NCBI RefSeq assembly: GCF_947258525.1
Contig: NZ_CAMYIP010000051.1
Coordinates: 1 to 63,296, forward strand
Source: an uncultured Eudoraea sp.
GTDB lineage: Bacteria > Bacteroidota > Bacteroidia > Flavobacteriales > Flavobacteriaceae
Length of the DNA: 63,296 nucleotides
Direction of reading: 5' to 3'
Positions 51,694-61,090 of this stretch are shown here, one piece after another. The notes beneath the pieces were generated by a model. That model was not told the DNA's origin. It was given only the letters and a program-made list of their open reading frames with translations, and did no database searches. A program made the position numbers and the translations under genes. Position 1 is the first letter of the stretch; the number at the start of each line of letters is the position of its first letter.

Positions 51694-52887
51694 ATGCCAG
51701 CTATCTCAAAGAAGGGTCAATTAATGCCGGAATCTCCTATCAGGAAATTGGTTCCCTATGCGGAAGACGCGAAAAATCGGGGTATTGAAGTAATACACTT
51801 AAATATTGGCCAACCAGATATTAAAACCCCAAAACAAGCTTTAGATGCTGTCAAAAACAATACCATTGAAGTTTTAGCTTACAGCCGGACAGAAGGGTCG
51901 GAAATCTATAGAAAGAAATTAAGCAACTATTACGAAAAGCAAAAAATACATGTCACACATAACGATATTTTAGTAACAACAGGGGGTTCAGAAGCTCTTT
52001 CTTTTACCATGGGCAGCATTGCTGATCCAGGCGATGAAATAATAATTCCTGAACCATTTTATGCAAATTACAATGGTTTTGCTACAGCAATGGGTATAAC
52101 GGTTACTCCTGTTCTTGCCAGTATTGAAAATAATTTTGCTCTCCCACCTATTGAAGAATTTGAAAAGCTCATTACAAATAAGACCAGGGCAATTCTCATT
52201 TGCAATCCCGGAAATCCAACCGGCTATTTATACAACAAAACGGAAATTCAGAAACTGGCATTATTGGTAAAAAAATACAACCTTTTTCTGGTGGCAGATG
52301 AAGTATACAGGGAATTCACCTACGATGGCAAAGAGCACTATTCTATCTTAAGGGAAAAGGATATAGAAGAAAACGCCATCGTCGTAGATTCGGTTTCAAA
52401 GAGATACAGTATGTGCGGCGCAAGAATAGGTTGTCTTGTATCTAAAAACAAACAAGTTATAACGACCGCATTAAAATTTGCTCAAGCCAGGCTCTCTCCT
52501 CCAACATATGCCCAAATTGCCAGTGAAGCTGCTTTAGAAACGCCGCAGGAGTACTTTAAAGAAGTCATAGAAGAATATGTAGAAAGGCGCGATCTCCTTT
52601 TAGAGGAATTGGATAAAATAGAGGGAGTGATAGTAGGCAGACCTCACGGGGCCTTTTACTGTATAGCGCAATTGCCAATAGAAGACGCCGATCATTTTGC
52701 CCAATGGCTTCTGGAGAAATACCATTTAAACGGCGAAACCGTCATGGTTGCCCCGGCTGCCGGATTTTACGCAACCGAAGGAATGGGCAAGAATCAGATA
52801 CGCATTGCTTATGTTCTCAAAAAGGAGCGTTTGATAAAAGCGGTACAAATATTAAAAGAAGCACTTAAAACCTACCAGGCTTTGTGA
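51694..52887 (+). CDS. Pyridoxal phosphate-dependent aminotransferase (class I/II)
   Basis: A 397-residue fold type I aminotransferase close to aspartate aminotransferases. Features: LNIGQPDIKTPKQALDAV, the Asn-Pro segment CNPGNPTGYL, ADEVYREFTYDG, the PLP lysine in DSVSKRYSMCGARIG, and RIAYVLKKERL near the C-terminus. Substrate is not certain. It is coupled to murB, whose start overlaps the stop by four bases. Confidence 0.9.
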   Translation: MPAISKKGQLMPESPIRKLVPYAEDAKNRGIEVIHLNIGQPDIKTPKQALDAVKNNTIEVLAYSRTEGSEIYRKKLSNYYEKQKIHVTHNDILVTTGGSEALSFTMGSIADPGDEIIIPEPFYANYNGFATAMGITVTPVLASIENNFALPPIEEFEKLITNKTRAILICNPGNPTGYLYNKTEIQKLALLVKKYNLFLVADEVYREFTYDGKEHYSILREKDIEENAIVVDSVSKRYSMCGARIGCLVSKNKQVITTALKFAQARLSPPTYAQIASEAALETPQEYFKEVIEEYVERRDLLLEELDKIEGVIVGRPHGAFYCIAQLPIEDADHFAQWLLEKYHLNGETVMVAPAAGFYATEGMGKNQIRIAYVLKKERLIKAVQILKEALKTYQAL

Positions 52888-53900
52888 AAATACAGCAGAA
52901 TATATCCTTAAAATCGTATAACACTTTTGGCATTGAAGCTCTTGCACGTTATTTCGTTGAAATAACTACAGTTCAGGATCTTAGGGAAGTACTTCAAAAA
53001 GAAAATTACCCGGATAAAATTGTGCTAAGTGGCGGAAGTAATATCTTAATTACCAATGATTTAAATGCATTAGTAATCCATATCAATATCAAAGGGATTT
53101 CAATACTTTCAGAAGATGAACACAGCGTAGTCCTAAAGGTAATGGCCGGCGAAAACTGGCATGATTTAGTAATTTGGACAATTGATCACGATTACGGCGG
53201 TTTGGAAAATTTATCTCTGATTCCCGGAAATGTCGGCACCTCACCAATACAAAATATTGGCGCATATGGTGTTGAACTAAAAGATTCCTTTGTAAGCTGC
53301 GAAGCCATGGACGTTAGCACACAGAAACTCACCACCTTTTCAAAATCTGACTGCCAGTTTGGCTATAGAGATTCAATTTTCAAAAATTCGGGAAAGGGTA
53401 AATATATAATTACATCGGTCAATTTAAAACTCAATAAACCACCACATAAACCAAATACCTCATATGGTGCAATTGAATCCGAATTGAAAGGAAAAAACAT
53501 TGAACACCCTACAATCAGGGATGTCTCAGATGCTGTAATTGCAATTCGCCGGAGGAAACTCCCAGACCCAATTAAACTAGGCAACAGTGGAAGCTTCTTT
53601 AAAAATCCGGTAATTGCAAAAGATAAGTTTGCTACTTTTTTAAATAATAATCCGGAGGCACCCTTTTATCAGATTTCTGAAAGTTCTTATAAAATTCCGG
53701 CGGCATGGCTTATTGAGCAATGTGGATTTAAAGGAAAAAGATTTAGTGATGCAGGAGTGCATAAGAATCAGGCTTTGGTTTTAGTAAACTATGGAGGTGC
53801 AAGCGGACAGGAATTGCTGCAATTGGCGAAAAAAATACAGCAAGCGGTATTAGAGCGATTTAGCATCAGCATTAACCCTGAAGTAAATATAATCGGTTAA
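52884..53900 (+). CDS. murB: UDP-N-acetylmuramate dehydrogenase
   Basis: A 338-residue FAD enzyme reducing UDP-GlcNAc-enolpyruvate in peptidoglycan synthesis. It has the FAD loop LSGGSNILITND, GGLENLSLIPGNVGTSPIQNIGAYGVEL, and LGNSGSFFKNPVI, then PAAWLIEQCGFKGKRF. This is the type I MurB layout, with the YQxxSxxxxIPA segment (FYQISESSYKIPA). It begins with GTG, overlapping the aminotransferase stop codon. Confidence 0.94.
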   Translation: MKIQQNISLKSYNTFGIEALARYFVEITTVQDLREVLQKENYPDKIVLSGGSNILITNDLNALVIHINIKGISILSEDEHSVVLKVMAGENWHDLVIWTIDHDYGGLENLSLIPGNVGTSPIQNIGAYGVELKDSFVSCEAMDVSTQKLTTFSKSDCQFGYRDSIFKNSGKGKYIITSVNLKLNKPPHKPNTSYGAIESELKGKNIEHPTIRDVSDAVIAIRRRKLPDPIKLGNSGSFFKNPVIAKDKFATFLNNNPEAPFYQISESSYKIPAAWLIEQCGFKGKRFSDAGVHKNQALVLVNYGGASGQELLQLAKKIQQAVLERFSISINPEVNIIG

Positions 53901-53922
53901 AAAGAATAGCAAATGTCATAAA

Positions 53923-53954
53923 ATAACCCCTGAGAAAGTATTCTCAGGGGTTAT
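53923..53954. other. Strong hairpin downstream of murB
   Basis: ATAACCCCTGAGAA (53923-53936), loop AGTA, TTCTCAGGGGTTAT (53941-53954): a perfect 14-bp stem. No T tract follows on the plus strand, so it may be a transcript-end or processing hairpin rather than a classic terminator. The remaining 178 bases before the sigma gene hold no clear promoter. Confidence 0.6.
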
Positions 53955-54132
53955 ACCAAACCAAACTAACCAAAAATAAAATGTACAATAACCAGTTGCA
54001 CATTTATCTAATTAAAATTGAGAAAACGCTTACTTAACAATCAATTTTATAATTTAGCGTTTACACTATATACGGCGCGGAATATTGTTTTGGATGCTTT
54101 CCTGGCTAATTATTTGTTGTCGTTAATCTAAT

Positions 54133-54699
54133 ATGAGTACACTACTTGAAAAACATATTGTTGAATTATTGCAAGAACGCAATGATAAGGCCATTTCATT
54201 GCTTTATGAGCATTATGGTGATACGTTATATGGGGTTGCTTTTAAGGTAGTCAGAGATTCAGAACTGGCACAAGATGTTTTGCAGGAGAGCTTTGTGAAG
54301 ATCTGGAAAAAATCTGACTCCTATGATTCATCGAAAGCCAAATTATTTACCTGGCTCTTCAGAATTACGCGAAACACAGCTATTGACAAGCTACGTAGTG
54401 TAAACACCAAATCTGATAAAGAAATCCAAATTGATGTTTCGGACGTATATAATCTAGGTATAGAAAGTATCAAACCCGAGTTCATGGACGTAAAAGAGAA
54501 CTTGGAGAAGATAGAACATAAATATCATGTAGTGTTGGATGCCCTGTTTTTTCAGGGAATGACACAGCAGGAAGCTAGTGATGAACTAAATATTCCGTTG
54601 GGTACTATAAAATCCAGGTTAAAAATTGGATTAAGAGAACTCAAAAAGATTTATGGAAACTCTATGATATTTTTGCCCCTATTAATTTTAATGTCATGA
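54133..54699 (+). CDS. ECF-type RNA polymerase sigma factor (with anti-sigma)
   Basis: A 188-residue sigma-70 family protein with regions sigma2 (ISLLYEHYGDTLYGVAFKVVRDSELAQDVLQESFVKIWKKSDSYD) and sigma4 (LFFQGMTQQEASDELNIPLGTIKSRLKIGLRELK). It lacks regions 1 and 3, as ECF factors do. The next gene overlaps its stop by four bases and encodes a probable anti-sigma factor, so the pair probably forms a signal-responsive module. Confidence 0.92.
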   Translation: MSTLLEKHIVELLQERNDKAISLLYEHYGDTLYGVAFKVVRDSELAQDVLQESFVKIWKKSDSYDSSKAKLFTWLFRITRNTAIDKLRSVNTKSDKEIQIDVSDVYNLGIESIKPEFMDVKENLEKIEHKYHVVLDALFFQGMTQQEASDELNIPLGTIKSRLKIGLRELKKIYGNSMIFLPLLILMS

Positions 54700-55454
54700 A
54701 AGAAAAAATACGAATATTTTTAGATACTGATTTGCTTGAAAAGTATCTTCTGGGAACTACCTCTCCTGAAGAAACTATGCAGGTGGAGCGATATATAGCC
54801 ATGTATCCAACTGTTAGAAAAACCTACAATGAGTTGCAGGAGAATCTCGAAACATTTGCAAAATTGCATGCTCTTAAAACTCCGGAAGGTCTTAAAGCCA
54901 AGATTCTTAATAGAATTAAAGCCCAGAATACAGGTAGAAGGAAATTTCAAAGATATGCTGTTGCCGCAAGTATAGCCGCGCTGCTTTTCGCAGGATCATC
55001 TTATTTCTTTTGGAATCAAAACCAAAATTTACAGGATGAAAACGTGATCGTAAATAATAGGATCAGAACATTGGAGGAGGATATGAAAGAGCAACTGGAA
55101 GATGTTAGAAACCAGTTTATTGTTCTGAATAATCCTCAAACCAAAAAGTATGCGGTTAATGGAAACAAAAAGGCCAAGGAATTAAAAGCTGTGGCCTACA
55201 TTAATCCTGTTAAAAAGCTATCCTATATCAATGTAAGGAATTTGCCTAATTTACCTGACAACCAGTGCTATCAGATGTGGGCTGAAGTTAATGGTAAAAT
55301 GGTGAATCTGGGGGTAATAAAAAATGTTGATGATAAAGATCGACTCAGACCCCTACCCTATGCAGAAAATGCCGTTAGTTACATTACTATAGAGCCTCAA
55401 GGTGGAAATGACTCTCCTACAGTTAAGAATATTGTAGCCAATATCTCTTATTAA
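54696..55454 (+). CDS. Anti-sigma factor (RskA-like)
   Basis: A 252-residue membrane protein. The cytoplasmic N-terminus holds a helical anti-sigma region (FLDTDLLEKYLLGTTSPEETMQVERYIAMYPTVRKTYNELQENL). One transmembrane helix follows (YAVAASIAALLFAGSSYFFW), then a coiled-coil-like stretch and a periplasmic RskA-like domain ending NLPDNQCYQMWAEVNGKMVNLGVI. No zinc-binding HxxxCxxC motif is seen. It overlaps the sigma gene and probably sequesters it. Confidence 0.88.
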   Translation: MKEKIRIFLDTDLLEKYLLGTTSPEETMQVERYIAMYPTVRKTYNELQENLETFAKLHALKTPEGLKAKILNRIKAQNTGRRKFQRYAVAASIAALLFAGSSYFFWNQNQNLQDENVIVNNRIRTLEEDMKEQLEDVRNQFIVLNNPQTKKYAVNGNKKAKELKAVAYINPVKKLSYINVRNLPNLPDNQCYQMWAEVNGKMVNLGVIKNVDDKDRLRPLPYAENAVSYITIEPQGGNDSPTVKNIVANISY

Positions 55455-55479
55455 GAAACAATTATTTACTAGATCATAT

Positions 55480-55505
55480 AAGCCCCTTGCTGGGGCTTTA
55501 TTTTT
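55480..55505 (+). terminator. Terminator after the sigma/anti-sigma operon
   Basis: AAGCCCC-TTGCT-GGGGCTT (55480-55498) forms a 7-bp stem followed by TATTTTT. Its loop also contains the TTG of the next promoter. Confidence 0.75.
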
Positions 55506-55514
55506 GTATCTTTG
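55487..55514 (+). promoter_or_regulatory. Promoter of the small Cys-rich protein, inside the terminator
   Basis: TTG (55487-55489), 17 bases, then TATCTTTG (55507-55514), 14 bases before the ATG at 55529. The TTG sits in the terminator loop. Confidence 0.6.
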
Positions 55515-55528
55515 TACAAATTTTTTTT

Positions 55529-55741
55529 ATGAAGTTGATTTTACTTACCATTGGTCTGCTTGCCTTAGCATTTGCTGGTATTGCAATTAAAATATGGTCT
55601 AAAAAAGATGGCAAGTTTGCCGGCACTTGCGCCAGTCAAAATCCTTATCTCAACAGTAATGGCGATGCCTGTGGCTATTGTGGTAAACTTCCCAATGAGC
55701 AGGATTGCAAAAAAGAAGAGGTCACCTCTAAGTCATTATAG
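55529..55741 (+). CDS. Small membrane-anchored Cys-rich protein
   Basis: A 70-residue protein, MKLILLTIGLLALAFAGIAIKIW then KKDGKFAGTCASQNP, NGDACGYCGKLPNEQDC. One N-terminal helix (residues 2-20) anchors it or is cleaved. Four Cys residues (C-x..C-x2-C-x..C) could form disulfides or bind a metal. Known as a hypothetical, membrane or secreted protein in Flavobacteriaceae. The start at 55529 follows a good promoter; the longer frame begins inside the terminator. Confidence 0.78.
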   Translation: MKLILLTIGLLALAFAGIAIKIWSKKDGKFAGTCASQNPYLNSNGDACGYCGKLPNEQDCKKEEVTSKSL

Positions 55742-55775
55742 CACACTTTAGGGTTAGATTTTTAAATAACAGGGT

Positions 55776-56342
55776 TTGGACAAAACTGACGAAACACTCA
55801 AAAGTACTATCGAAAGGGCTAAAGCAGGCAATCAGATTGCTTTTAGTAATTTACTTGATAAATTCTGGAATGATGTATATGGTTTTCAACTGATACGTAC
55901 TAAAAATGAAAACGATGCAGAGGATATAACCATACAAACCTTTTCCAGGGCTTTTGACAAATTAGATACCTATGATCCAGCGTATGAGTTCAAAACATGG
56001 TTAATTACTATTTCTAAAAATTTGCATGTAGACCTCATAAGAAAAAGAAAAAGGAATGTTCTTGATGTCACAGAAAGTGGTAATAGTGAGGCTATAAAAA
56101 AGGTTCTTGATGATGCTCCAACCGCTGAAGATCAATTAATTACAGATCAAAATCTTGCAAAACTTCTTCAAAATATTAAACAACTAAAGCCTCATTATCA
56201 AAAAGTTATTAATCTTCGGTATTTTAATGAACTATCCTATTTGGAAATTGCCAAAGAACTAGATGAACCAGTTAATAATGTTAAAGTAAAATTACTCAGG
56301 GCAAAAAAGTTATTAGCAGAGATAATCAAAAGTAACAGCTAG
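55776..56342 (+). CDS. ECF-type RNA polymerase sigma factor, TTG start
   Basis: A 188-residue sigma factor with sigma2 (FSNLLDKFWNDVYGFQLIRTKNENDAEDITIQTFSRAFDKLDTYD) and sigma4 (RYFNELSYLEIAKELDEPVNNVKVKLLRAKKLL). A stop codon lies 9 bases upstream and no ATG is available, so TTG at 55776 must be the start. No anti-sigma gene adjoins it. It differs clearly from the sigma gene 1 kb upstream. Confidence 0.9.
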   Translation: MDKTDETLKSTIERAKAGNQIAFSNLLDKFWNDVYGFQLIRTKNENDAEDITIQTFSRAFDKLDTYDPAYEFKTWLITISKNLHVDLIRKRKRNVLDVTESGNSEAIKKVLDDAPTAEDQLITDQNLAKLLQNIKQLKPHYQKVINLRYFNELSYLEIAKELDEPVNNVKVKLLRAKKLLAEIIKSNS

Positions 56343-56393
56343 TTTTATTGCATCACGTTTTAATAAAAAAGTTGAACACCTGACTAATTACTT

Positions 56394-56420
56394 TTGTTTT
56401 TCTATTTGATCGTATATTTG
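56394..56420 (+). promoter_or_regulatory. Possible promoter of lipA
   Basis: TTG (56394-56396), 16 bases, then TATATTTG (56413-56420), 13 bases before the lipA ATG. The spacer is one base shorter than usual. Confidence 0.5.
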
Positions 56421-56433
56421 CTAAAAATTTTCT

Positions 56434-57309
56434 ATGAGCGTTGAAACTATTTCCCAAGTACAACCCCCAAAAGGCAAACCAAAATGGTTAAGAGTTAAAT
56501 TGCCAACAGGGAAAAAATACACTCAACTAAGAAGTTTGGTTGATAAGTACGATTTGCATACTATATGCACTTCCGGAAGTTGCCCCAATATGGGGGAATG
56601 TTGGGGTGAGGGAACCGCCACTTTTATGATTTTAGGTAATATTTGTACCAGGTCCTGCGGGTTTTGCGGTGTTAAAACCGGCCGGCCAGAAAATGTGGAT
56701 TGGGAAGAACCGGAGAAAGTGGCGCGATCCATAAAGATTATGGGAATTAAGCATGCTGTAATTACTTCCGTAGATCGGGATGATCTTAAAGATATGGGGT
56801 CTATTATCTGGTCGGAAACAGTAAAGGCTATTAGAAGAATGAATCCGAATACCACCTTGGAAACCCTTATTCCAGATTTTCAGGGGCTTGGAATTCATTT
56901 GGATCGCATTATTGATGTTGCTCCTGAAGTTGTTTCCCATAATATGGAAACTGTAAAAAGACTTACCCGTGAAGTGAGGATACAAGCAAAATATGAGCGT
57001 AGCTTAAATGTACTTAGTTACTTGAAAGAACATGGTGTAAAACGCACTAAATCCGGAATTATGTTGGGGCTTGGAGAACGAGAATCTGAAGTTATTGAAA
57101 CCATGGAAGACCTCAGAAATGCTAAGGTTGATGTGCTTACAATCGGGCAATACCTTCAGCCTTCTAAAAGACACTTGCCGGTAAAAGAGTTTATCGTACC
57201 TGAACAATTTACTAAATATGAGGAATTAGGTAAAAATATGGGATTCAGGCATGTTGAAAGTGGAGCTTTGGTTAGATCTTCCTATAAGGCACATAAACAT
57301 ATTCATTAA
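56434..57309 (+). CDS. lipA: Lipoyl synthase
   Basis: A 291-residue radical SAM enzyme inserting sulfur into the octanoyl-lipoyl domain. The auxiliary cluster Cys residues are C45, C50 and C56 ([13 protein letters not shown]), and the radical SAM cluster uses C71, C75 and C78 (CTRSCGFC). Further motifs are [21 protein letters not shown] and [11 protein letters not shown]. It ends in the conserved RSSYKA. Radical SAM chemistry needs S-adenosylmethionine and a donor [4Fe-4S] cluster. Confidence 0.97.
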   Translation: MSVETISQVQPPKGKPKWLRVKLPTGKKYTQLRSLVDKYDLHTICTSGSCPNMGECWGEGTATFMILGNICTRSCGFCGVKTGRPENVDWEEPEKVARSIKIMGIKHAVITSVDRDDLKDMGSIIWSETVKAIRRMNPNTTLETLIPDFQGLGIHLDRIIDVAPEVVSHNMETVKRLTREVRIQAKYERSLNVLSYLKEHGVKRTKSGIMLGLGERESEVIETMEDLRNAKVDVLTIGQYLQPSKRHLPVKEFIVPEQFTKYEELGKNMGFRHVESGALVRSSYKAHKHIH

Positions 57310-57652
57310 AATAGTATCTACCCTATATTATCTCAAGGTTTCTATATATGATATGTAGTTTTACCTGGAATTTCCACTTAAAAATTGTGCGTTTGGAAAT
57401 GCCATTAATTGTTAAAAAAGCAGTGATTATTCGCTAAATAAATAATATTTTTAACAGAATTTCCTGAAATGAACTAAAAAACAGGGCTTTTTATAAGAAA
57501 TAACCTATAGTTTCTGTTTAAACAAACAATAGTTGCTTATCCTGGACGTTTGAATTTACAGTAAGGTTTATTAAAAAATATAATAATTTTCGAAACATCA
57601 AAAAGTTAGGTAAATAGGTCAAAAATTTAATGTATTAACTTAACTATCCAGA
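57310..57652 (+). other. 343-base gap between lipA and the TPR kinase gene
   Basis: The stretch is AT-rich and holds a GTTTAAAC palindrome (inside a TGTTTAAACAAAC stretch near 57518) but no promoter matching TAnnTTTG, terminator, RNA gene or convincing frame. Nothing else recognised. Confidence 0.5.
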
Positions 57653-59890
57653 TTGATAAAAAGTGGTTTGAAATTACTTTTCCAACATATTAGAATTCTT
57701 AAGGTATTGCTCATATTTATGTGCTTGTCCTATACTCCTGTTGTCCTGGCCCAGGAGCGAACAAATCCGGTAGATGGTTTGGAAACTTTCTTTAATGAAA
57801 CCAGAACCTACAAAAACCAGAACAAAATAAATCTTGCCCTAGAATCTCTGGACAAAGCTGCTGCTTTGGCAGAAGAAACAGAAGATGAAAAGGCCCTGGT
57901 AGATTGTTATCACAAATTTGCCCTGCTTTACATGGAAATGGACAAAAGAGAAACTACTCTTTTTTATTGGGATCGTGCGACAGTTCTGTTGAACGATCTG
58001 GAATATCCTTATGGCCATGCGGTTCATAAATTCATTGAGTCTATTTTACTCTACGACAGCGGCAACAACTTCCAGGCAATTTTCATGCTAAATGAATCTC
58101 AGCAGCTTACCAATGACCGTAATCTTCTCAACAACATATTGCTATTAGAGGCTAATATTTATCTAAGCATAGAAAAATATGACAGTGCCGCCTTAAACTT
58201 CAATTCTCTTGTAGTAAATAATGATGTTTTTGAAAAAGAATCCCTAATGGTAAAATCACATCTGGGTTTGGCCAGATTATATCTAAAAACTCAGGATTAT
58301 GACGAGAGTATTAAAAATGGGACTAGCGCATTAGAAATTGCGGAGGCCAATGACTTTTCCAAAGAAGTATTTGAGGCTAATGAAATATTGGGACAAGCTT
58401 ATGAAAAAAGCAAAAAGTATAATCTTTCTCTTATGCATAACAGAAATCTGTTAAATCTAAAGGATTCTGTTTTTACCATAGAAAAAGTTAAGGCCGAAGC
58501 GAAAACTGCGGATAGGATTCAATTTGAATTTATGTCTGAAGAAATTAAACGCCAGGATACCAAAATAGAGGAATTAAATGAATCCCGAAACAGATCTGAG
58601 ATTACCGCGATCCTTACCTCAGCTTTTTTGACTATAATTTCATTATTGGCGGTATCGCTATTTAGGAATAATCAGATAAAGTTAAAGACCAATGATCTGT
58701 TACAAACTAAAAACAGGGAGCTTCAAACAGCCAGAGATGCCGCTGTTCAGGCTATGGAAGCTAAAACTAATTTTCTGTCTACAGTGAGTCATGAATTGAG
58801 AACCCCTCTTTATGCCGTTACAGGTTTGGCCCACTTATTATTGGAAGAGAATCCAACCGAGAGTCAAAAAGAACATCTGAAGTCTTTAAAATTTTCAGGG
58901 GATTACCTGCTTAATTTTATAAACGACATTCTGCAGATAAACAAAATAGACGCGGACAAATTGGAGCCTCTAAACATGGAGTTTAATTTGAAAAAGGTGC
59001 TTGCAGATGTTATAAGCTCATTGCAACAAAGTGCTAAGGAAAATAATACAAAAATTACCTTGGTTTATGATGAAGAAATTCCCAAGCATTTAATGAGCGA
59101 CCCGCTTAAGTTATCGCAAATATTTATGAACCTTGTAGGTAATGCTTTAAAATTCACGAAGAATGGAGAAGTAAATGTCATAGCGAAACTTATGAAAAAG
59201 GAAGAAGAAGAGGTGACTATATATTTTGAAGTTAAAGATAATGGTATAGGCATTTCAAATGAACAACAACAGAATATCTTTGATAGCTTTGAACAGGGCT
59301 CAATTCAGATTAACAGGGAATATGGAGGCACCGGCCTTGGGCTTACCATCGTTAAGAGTCTTTTGGGGCTATTTGACAGTAAAATTCAGCTGCAAAGTAC
59401 TTTGGGTCAGGGCAGTTCATTTTTCTTTGAACTTGATTTAAAAAGTAAAGACAGTGTCGTTGATGACATTGCATTTGAGATAGACCAAAAAGACTATGAT
59501 TTAAATGGGTTGCATATTTTGGTTGTTGAGGACAACAAGATAAATCAGGTGATCACCAAAAAAATGTTGAATAAAAGAGGGATTAGTTGTGAGATTGCCA
59601 GTAATGGAAACACTGCTGTAGAAATGGCTAATACAAGTCAATATGATGGGATACTTATGGATATCCATATGCCCGGAATCAGCGGAGTTGAAGCAACAAT
59701 TCAGATAAGAAAATTTGATACAGACACCCCAATTATAGCGCTCACTGCTATATCTCTGGATGACAGCTTAGAAAGTTTTTATGCAGCAGGATGTAATGAT
59801 GTAGTTACTAAACCTTTTAAACCGGAAATATTCTATCAAAAAATTGGCGAAAATATCCTGGAACATAAATCAAAAAAATCAGTTACTTAA
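57653..59890 (+). CDS. TPR-containing hybrid sensor histidine kinase
   Basis: A roughly 745-residue protein: signal peptide (LKVLLIFMCLSYTPVVLAQE), periplasmic TPR-like repeats up to about residue 310, a transmembrane helix (ITAILTSAFLTIISLLAVSLF), HisKA with TVSHELRTPLYAVTGLAHLLL, HATPase_c (LVGNALKFTKNGE, DNGIGIS, GTGLGLTIVK) and a C-terminal receiver (VVEDNKINQ, ILMDIHMPGISG, KPFKPEIF). The start is a non-ATG codon. A second in-frame TTG at 57668 would give MKLLF with the same signal peptide, and the first ATG lies inside the signal. It ends convergent with lpxK, overlapping by 12 bases. Confidence 0.9.
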   Translation: MIKSGLKLLFQHIRILKVLLIFMCLSYTPVVLAQERTNPVDGLETFFNETRTYKNQNKINLALESLDKAAALAEETEDEKALVDCYHKFALLYMEMDKRETTLFYWDRATVLLNDLEYPYGHAVHKFIESILLYDSGNNFQAIFMLNESQQLTNDRNLLNNILLLEANIYLSIEKYDSAALNFNSLVVNNDVFEKESLMVKSHLGLARLYLKTQDYDESIKNGTSALEIAEANDFSKEVFEANEILGQAYEKSKKYNLSLMHNRNLLNLKDSVFTIEKVKAEAKTADRIQFEFMSEEIKRQDTKIEELNESRNRSEITAILTSAFLTIISLLAVSLFRNNQIKLKTNDLLQTKNRELQTARDAAVQAMEAKTNFLSTVSHELRTPLYAVTGLAHLLLEENPTESQKEHLKSLKFSGDYLLNFINDILQINKIDADKLEPLNMEFNLKKVLADVISSLQQSAKENNTKITLVYDEEIPKHLMSDPLKLSQIFMNLVGNALKFTKNGEVNVIAKLMKKEEEEVTIYFEVKDNGIGISNEQQQNIFDSFEQGSIQINREYGGTGLGLTIVKSLLGLFDSKIQLQSTLGQGSSFFFELDLKSKDSVVDDIAFEIDQKDYDLNGLHILVVEDNKINQVITKKMLNKRGISCEIASNGNTAVEMANTSQYDGILMDIHMPGISGVEATIQIRKFDTDTPIIALTAISLDDSLESFYAAGCNDVVTKPFKPEIFYQKIGENILEHKSKKSVT

Positions 59891-60877
59891 GTTCTCAAGT
59901 CTTTTTTTAAGGACTTCCTTCCCCTCCCCTAAAAATCTGTGTCGGACAGAAATATAGTAAAGGTTTTCTACCTTATCCTTCAAACGCATATAGTCCTTCT
60001 CAGTTGTAAGAACAAAAGGTCTGGAGTTAAAAAAATCAATCTCTTTCCCGGAAAAGTAATGGTGATCACTAAACTCCCGATGATCAAAACGAATTTCCTG
60101 ACTTTTCAGGTATTCTATTAATGGTTTGGGGTAAGCAATTCCTGTTACAAGGGTAACTCCTTTATTCTTTAAATCGAGAATAGACAAATCCGCTTTTTCG
60201 CCTTTTAAACTTTTGTCGTACTCCAGGGTACAGAATAATACTTTCTGATTTATTTCAGGATTAAGCTCCTGGATGATCCTTAATTGGCATTCATTGTCGA
60301 GATCGGGTGGGCACTTGGTCACAACAATCAAATCTGCGCGCTTAGAAGCACTTTTACTGTCTCTTAAATTTCCCGTTGGCAAATACCAGTCTTTGGTATA
60401 CAATTGGCCATATGACGTCAATAAAATGGAAAATGATGGTTTTACTTTTCTGTGCTGGTACGCGTCATCTAAAAGTATCAGATCCGGACGCAGGCTGGTT
60501 TCAAGTTGCTCAATCCCTTTAACCCTATCTGCTTCTACCGCAACTGCAACCTCAGGGAATTTAGAATATATCTGTAAGGGTTCATCTCCAATTTCTTCCG
60601 CAGTACTAGTAGGTTGTGCCAGGACATACCCTTTGGATTTTCTTTTGTAACCTCTGCTCAATACTGCCAGCTTTGAACCTCCGGATAAATGATTCAGAAG
60701 CCATTCTATCATAGGTGTTTTGCCTGTACCTCCAACGCTTAGGTTACCAACACATATGGTTGGCGTACTCATCTTAGCAGAAGTTAAAATTCCCGTATCA
60801 TATAAAAGATTCCTAAAGTATACCGCAAAGGCATAGATTAAGGAAAATGGAAAGGCTAGAATTCTTAGCAGTTGCAT
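59879..60877 (-). CDS. lpxK: Tetraacyldisaccharide 4'-kinase
   Basis: A 332-residue P-loop kinase making lipid IVA in lipid A synthesis. It starts MQLLRILAFPFSLIYAFAVYF, a membrane-anchoring helix, then a Walker A-type VGGTGKTPMIEWLL at about residue 46. Other motifs are LSRGYKRKSKGYV, EIGDEPLQIYSKF, EADRVKGIEQL and LLDDAYQHRKVKPSF. I start at 60877; 13 further codons upstream lack an anchor. It confirms a Gram-negative envelope. Confidence 0.93.
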   Translation of the reverse strand: MQLLRILAFPFSLIYAFAVYFRNLLYDTGILTSAKMSTPTICVGNLSVGGTGKTPMIEWLLNHLSGGSKLAVLSRGYKRKSKGYVLAQPTSTAEEIGDEPLQIYSKFPEVAVAVEADRVKGIEQLETSLRPDLILLDDAYQHRKVKPSFSILLTSYGQLYTKDWYLPTGNLRDSKSASKRADLIVVTKCPPDLDNECQLRIIQELNPEINQKVLFCTLEYDKSLKGEKADLSILDLKNKGVTLVTGIAYPKPLIEYLKSQEIRFDHREFSDHHYFSGKEIDFFNSRPFVLTTEKDYMRLKDKVENLYYISVRHRFLGEGKEVLKKRLENLSN

Positions 60878-60898
60878 AGCAACGAAAATATAATATTT

Positions 60899-60906
60899 TA
60901 TCTTTG
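60899..60906 (+). promoter_or_regulatory. Possible -7 element for the Nif3-like gene
   Basis: TATCTTTG matches TAnnTTTG, but it lies 184 bases before the ATG, and TTG is 24 bases upstream. A long leader or a different start is possible. Confidence 0.3.
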
Positions 60907-61090
60907 ATGAGCGCAATTATCTAAAAACATCCGATTAAACTTTAACCATTTGAATTAGTTTTAAGTTGATAAAAATTGATGTTGATATGCATGGATGCAG
61001 CTATCTGAATAATATTTTAATTACCTGTAAGGCTTTGCAGAACGTCCCATCATTGCATGGGTCTAATTTTAACAGCTATAAATTTTAAAT

